From Pelagibius sp040217155 (GTDB lineage Bacteria; Pseudomonadota; Alphaproteobacteria; Kiloniellales; Kiloniellaceae): a stretch of DNA of 64,000 nt. Both the position numbers and the translations under genes were made by a program. Every line of letters begins with the position of its first letter. The stretch's first letter is position 1. The notes beneath the pieces are model-generated. The model made no database searches and was not told the DNA's origin. It saw nothing but the letters and a program-made list of their open reading frames with translations. Shown here one piece after another: positions 61,720 through 64,000 of this stretch. Location of the stretch: the NCBI GenBank assembly GCA_040217155.1, contig JAVJNS010000018.1, positions 124,001-188,000 on the forward strand, written 5' to 3'.

Positions 61720-62858
61720 CAGTCGCCTCCTCCCACCACGGGGGCGGGGTCCGTGGCGGTGTCGGTAGCCGCGGTTTCGGCCTTGGCCGGGCCGGTGAAC
61801 AGCTTGCGCGGATCGAAGGCATCGCGCACCGCCTCGCCGATAAAGACGAGCAGGCTGAGCATAATGGCGATAGAGAAGAATCCAGTGAGCCCGAGCCAGG
61901 GCGCTGCGAGATTTTCTTTACCCTGCTTCAGCAGTTCACCCAGGGAGGCAGAGCCCGCCGGCAGGCCGAAACCGAGAAAATCCAGTGATGTCAGGGCGGT
62001 GATCGAGGCGGAGAGCGTGAACGGCAGAAAGGTAATAGTGGCGACCATGGCGTTGGGCAGCACGTGGCGGAACATAATGACCGGGTTGGTCGCACCGAGA
62101 GCGCGGGCGGCGCGCACATAATCCAGGTTGCGCGCGCGCAGGAACTCGGCGCGCACCACACCGACGAAGCCCATCCAGGAGAACAACAGCAGAATGCCCA
62201 ACAGCCACCAGAAGTTAGGCACCACCACGCTGGCCAGGATGATCAGCAGATAGAGTGTCGGCATGCCCGACCAGATTTCCATAAAACGCTGAAACAGCAA
62301 ATCGGTCCAGCCGCCGAAGTAACCCTGCACCGCGCCGGCCGAGACGCCGACAACCGCCGACAAGGCGGCCAGGATGAGGCCGAAGACCACGGAGATTCGA
62401 AAGCCGTAGATGAGCCGCGCCACGACGTCGCGAGCCTGGTCGTCGGTGCCCAGCCAATGCCCGAAGCTTGGCGGCGAGGGTGCAGGCTCCGGCAGATCCC
62501 AGGCAACCGTCCGATGGTTGTAGCGGACAATCGGCCAGATCATCCAGCCCTTCGCTCTGATCAGCTCCTGAACCTCCGGATCCTTGTATTCGGCCGCCGT
62601 GGGGAAGGGACCGCCAAAGGCCGTCTCCGGATAGTCAGTCACCACCGGCAGGTAGAAGGCGCCGTCGAAATAGACGAGGACCGGCCGGTCGTTTGCGACG
62701 ATCTCCCCGACCAAACTCAGGCCGAACAGAGCGAGGAATATCCACAGCGACCAGAATCCACGGCGATTGGCGCGAAAGTTATGCAGTCGCCGCCGATTCA
62801 GCGGAGAGATCTTCATGCCCAAAAACCGATCCTGGCGAAAGGCTTCTGCCACCGTCAC
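61719..62858 (-). CDS. yejE: Oligopeptide ABC transporter permease (YejE)
   Basis: The 379-residue permease has an N-terminal membrane segment (about 34-55), a large periplasmic loop with a lengthy insertion (about 55-145), and five further helices with the DppC-type EAA motif (RAARALGATNPVIMFRHVLPNA). The start is GTG at 62858, overlapping the yejB stop by 4 nt (GTGA). It carries an Ala/Thr-rich C-terminal tail. Confidence 0.93.
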
Positions 62859-63952
62859 GTCTCCCGGCTTTCAAAGTCGATGCGCGGGTCGACGATGGTG
62901 TACATGATGTCACCGACGATGTTCATCAGCAGTCCGAGTAGCGAGAAGAAATACAGGGTGCCGAACATCACCGGGTAATCGCGGTTCAAGGCAGCCTCGA
63001 AGCCGAGGAGGCCAAGGCCGTCCAGCGAGAAGATCACCTCGATCAGAAGAGAACTGCCGAAGAGAACGCCGACGAAAGCGCTTGGGAAGCCGGCGATGAC
63101 GATCAGCATGGCGTTGCGGAAGACATGACCGTAGAGCACGCGCTTTTCGGTCAGGCCTTTGGCCCGCGCTGTGATCACATACTGCTGGCCGAGTTGATCG
63201 AGAAAGGAATTCTTGGTCAGCATGGTCAGCGTGGCGAAGCCGCCCACCACCATGGCGATGATCGGTAGCGTCAGGTGCCAGAAATAGTCACCGACCTGGC
63301 TGTACCACGGCAGCGCGTCGAAATTCGGCGAATAAAGCCCGCGCAAGGGAAACCACTGCAGGTACTGGCCACTGGCGAAGAGGATGATCAGCAGCACCGC
63401 GAAGAGGAACGAGGGGATGGCATAGCCGACAATGATGGCGCCGCTGGTCGCGAGGTCGAAGCGCGAGCCGTCACGCACTGCCTTGGCGATGCCCAGGGGG
63501 ATGCTTACGAGATAACTGATGAGGGTGGTCCAAAGGCCGATGGAGATCGACACGTCCATCTTCTCAATGACCAGGTCGACGACCTCACGCCCGCGAAAGA
63601 AGCTCTCGCCGAAGTCGAAGACGAGATAGTTCCTCATCATCAGGAAGAAACGCTCGTGCGCCGGCTTGTCGAGGCCGAACTGCCGTTCGAGTTCCGCGAT
63701 GAACTCGGGCGTCAGTCCCTGGGCGCCGCGATAGGAGCCCGTGGTGCTGGTTTCGGAAGAGACGTTGCCCGAGACGTCGCCGGTCTGTGTCGAGACCCGG
63801 CTTGTCGCACCGACACCTTGTCCCGTGATCTCAGCGATGACTTGCTCGACGGGGCCGCCGGGCAGGATCTGCACCACGAGGAAGTTGATAACCATGATCC
63901 CGAAGAGGGTCGGGATGATCAGCAGCAGGCGGCGTATCAGATAGGCGAGCAT
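62855..63952 (-). CDS. yejB: Oligopeptide ABC transporter permease (YejB)
   Basis: The 365-residue permease has an N-terminal helix (about 9-30), a periplasmic loop rich in Ser/Thr/Gly (about 44-75), then five helices and the EAA motif (TARAKGLTEKRVLYGHVFRNAM). It forms the translocation channel with YejE. It is the first complete gene of the operon at the window edge, with the ATG at 63952 after GAAGGAAG. Confidence 0.93.
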   Translation of the reverse strand: MLAYLIRRLLLIIPTLFGIMVINFLVVQILPGGPVEQVIAEITGQGVGATSRVSTQTGDVSGNVSSETSTTGSYRGAQGLTPEFIAELERQFGLDKPAHERFFLMMRNYLVFDFGESFFRGREVVDLVIEKMDVSISIGLWTTLISYLVSIPLGIAKAVRDGSRFDLATSGAIIVGYAIPSFLFAVLLIILFASGQYLQWFPLRGLYSPNFDALPWYSQVGDYFWHLTLPIIAMVVGGFATLTMLTKNSFLDQLGQQYVITARAKGLTEKRVLYGHVFRNAMLIVIAGFPSAFVGVLFGSSLLIEVIFSLDGLGLLGFEAALNRDYPVMFGTLYFFSLLGLLMNIVGDIMYTIVDPRIDFESRET

Positions 63953-63968
63953 GACCAGTCAGCTTCCT

Positions 63969-64000
63969 TCATCGGTCGCGGTAGCCGCGCGCCGCCTGGC
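63969..64000 (-). CDS. Tail of upstream gene, probably the YejA binding protein (partial)
   Basis: Only about 10 codons are visible (frame ending QAARGYRDR, stop at 63969-63971). By operon position a periplasmic peptide-binding protein is expected; another frame ends at 63959 instead. The identity cannot be shown from this much sequence. Confidence 0.35.
   Translation of the reverse strand, partial: QAARGYRDR

Overview
The window is GC-rich chromosomal DNA of an alphaproteobacterium, most likely from the Rhodospirillales/Kiloniellales area (inference from gene order and protein character; the genus cannot be fixed). Supporting signs are an rnd-kdsD-lptC-lptA block, a complex I NDUFA9-like gene beside uppP, gltDB and an FzlA-like division protein, a perfect CtrA-type box, an OxyR-type operator and an FNR/FixK-type box.

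Layout. 1-4.5 kb: lipopolysaccharide transport and Kdo synthesis (lptA partial, lptC, kdsD), an RNase D-like exonuclease and an NDUFA9-like dehydrogenase. 4.5-17.6 kb: uppP, glutamate synthase gltD-gltB, an FzlA-like GST-fold protein, a TPR protein, an atypical SDR, an unknown membrane protein, an alpha/beta hydrolase and a glycosyltransferase. 17.6-28.9 kb: a translation block (thrS, infC with an apparent AUA start codon, rpmI, rplT, pheS, pheT, lepA, tRNA-Ser) with several small hypothetical genes, including a 59-residue protein behind a CtrA-type site. 29-36.8 kb: an aminotransferase, a decayed cyanophycin-synthetase relic, an MFS carrier, a DUF1194 protein, a phospholipase D-like protein, an SDR and an adenine deaminase. 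36.9-39.5 kb: divergent katA and oxyR with a recognisable OxyR operator between them.

39.6-48.7 kb is the most accessory-looking part. It holds a DedA-PAP2-LssY fusion, a type II P-type ATPase, a zinc alcohol dehydrogenase in frame with an excisionase-like HTH segment, and a universal stress protein gene broken by an in-frame amber codon. A perfect TTGAT-N4-ATCAA anaerobox lies between the last two. Two diverged 100-bp copies of the 3' end of a substrate-binding-protein gene flank the module. 48.7-64 kb: a PAS histidine kinase, an SLC13 permease, a disulfide oxidoreductase with a TVP38 gene whose 5' end looks frameshifted, an orphan TAXI binding protein, a GST, an M17 aminopeptidase, a MarR regulator, a GhrA-type reductase and a YejBEF-type oligopeptide ABC transporter running off the right end.

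No CRISPR array, transposase, integrase or phage gene was seen. I found no clear new defence or biosynthetic system. The most interesting items are the oxygen-linked module with its flanking repeats and broken stress gene, the AUA start of infC, the CtrA-box small protein, two large perfect hairpins between uppP and gltD, and the cyanophycin synthetase relic.
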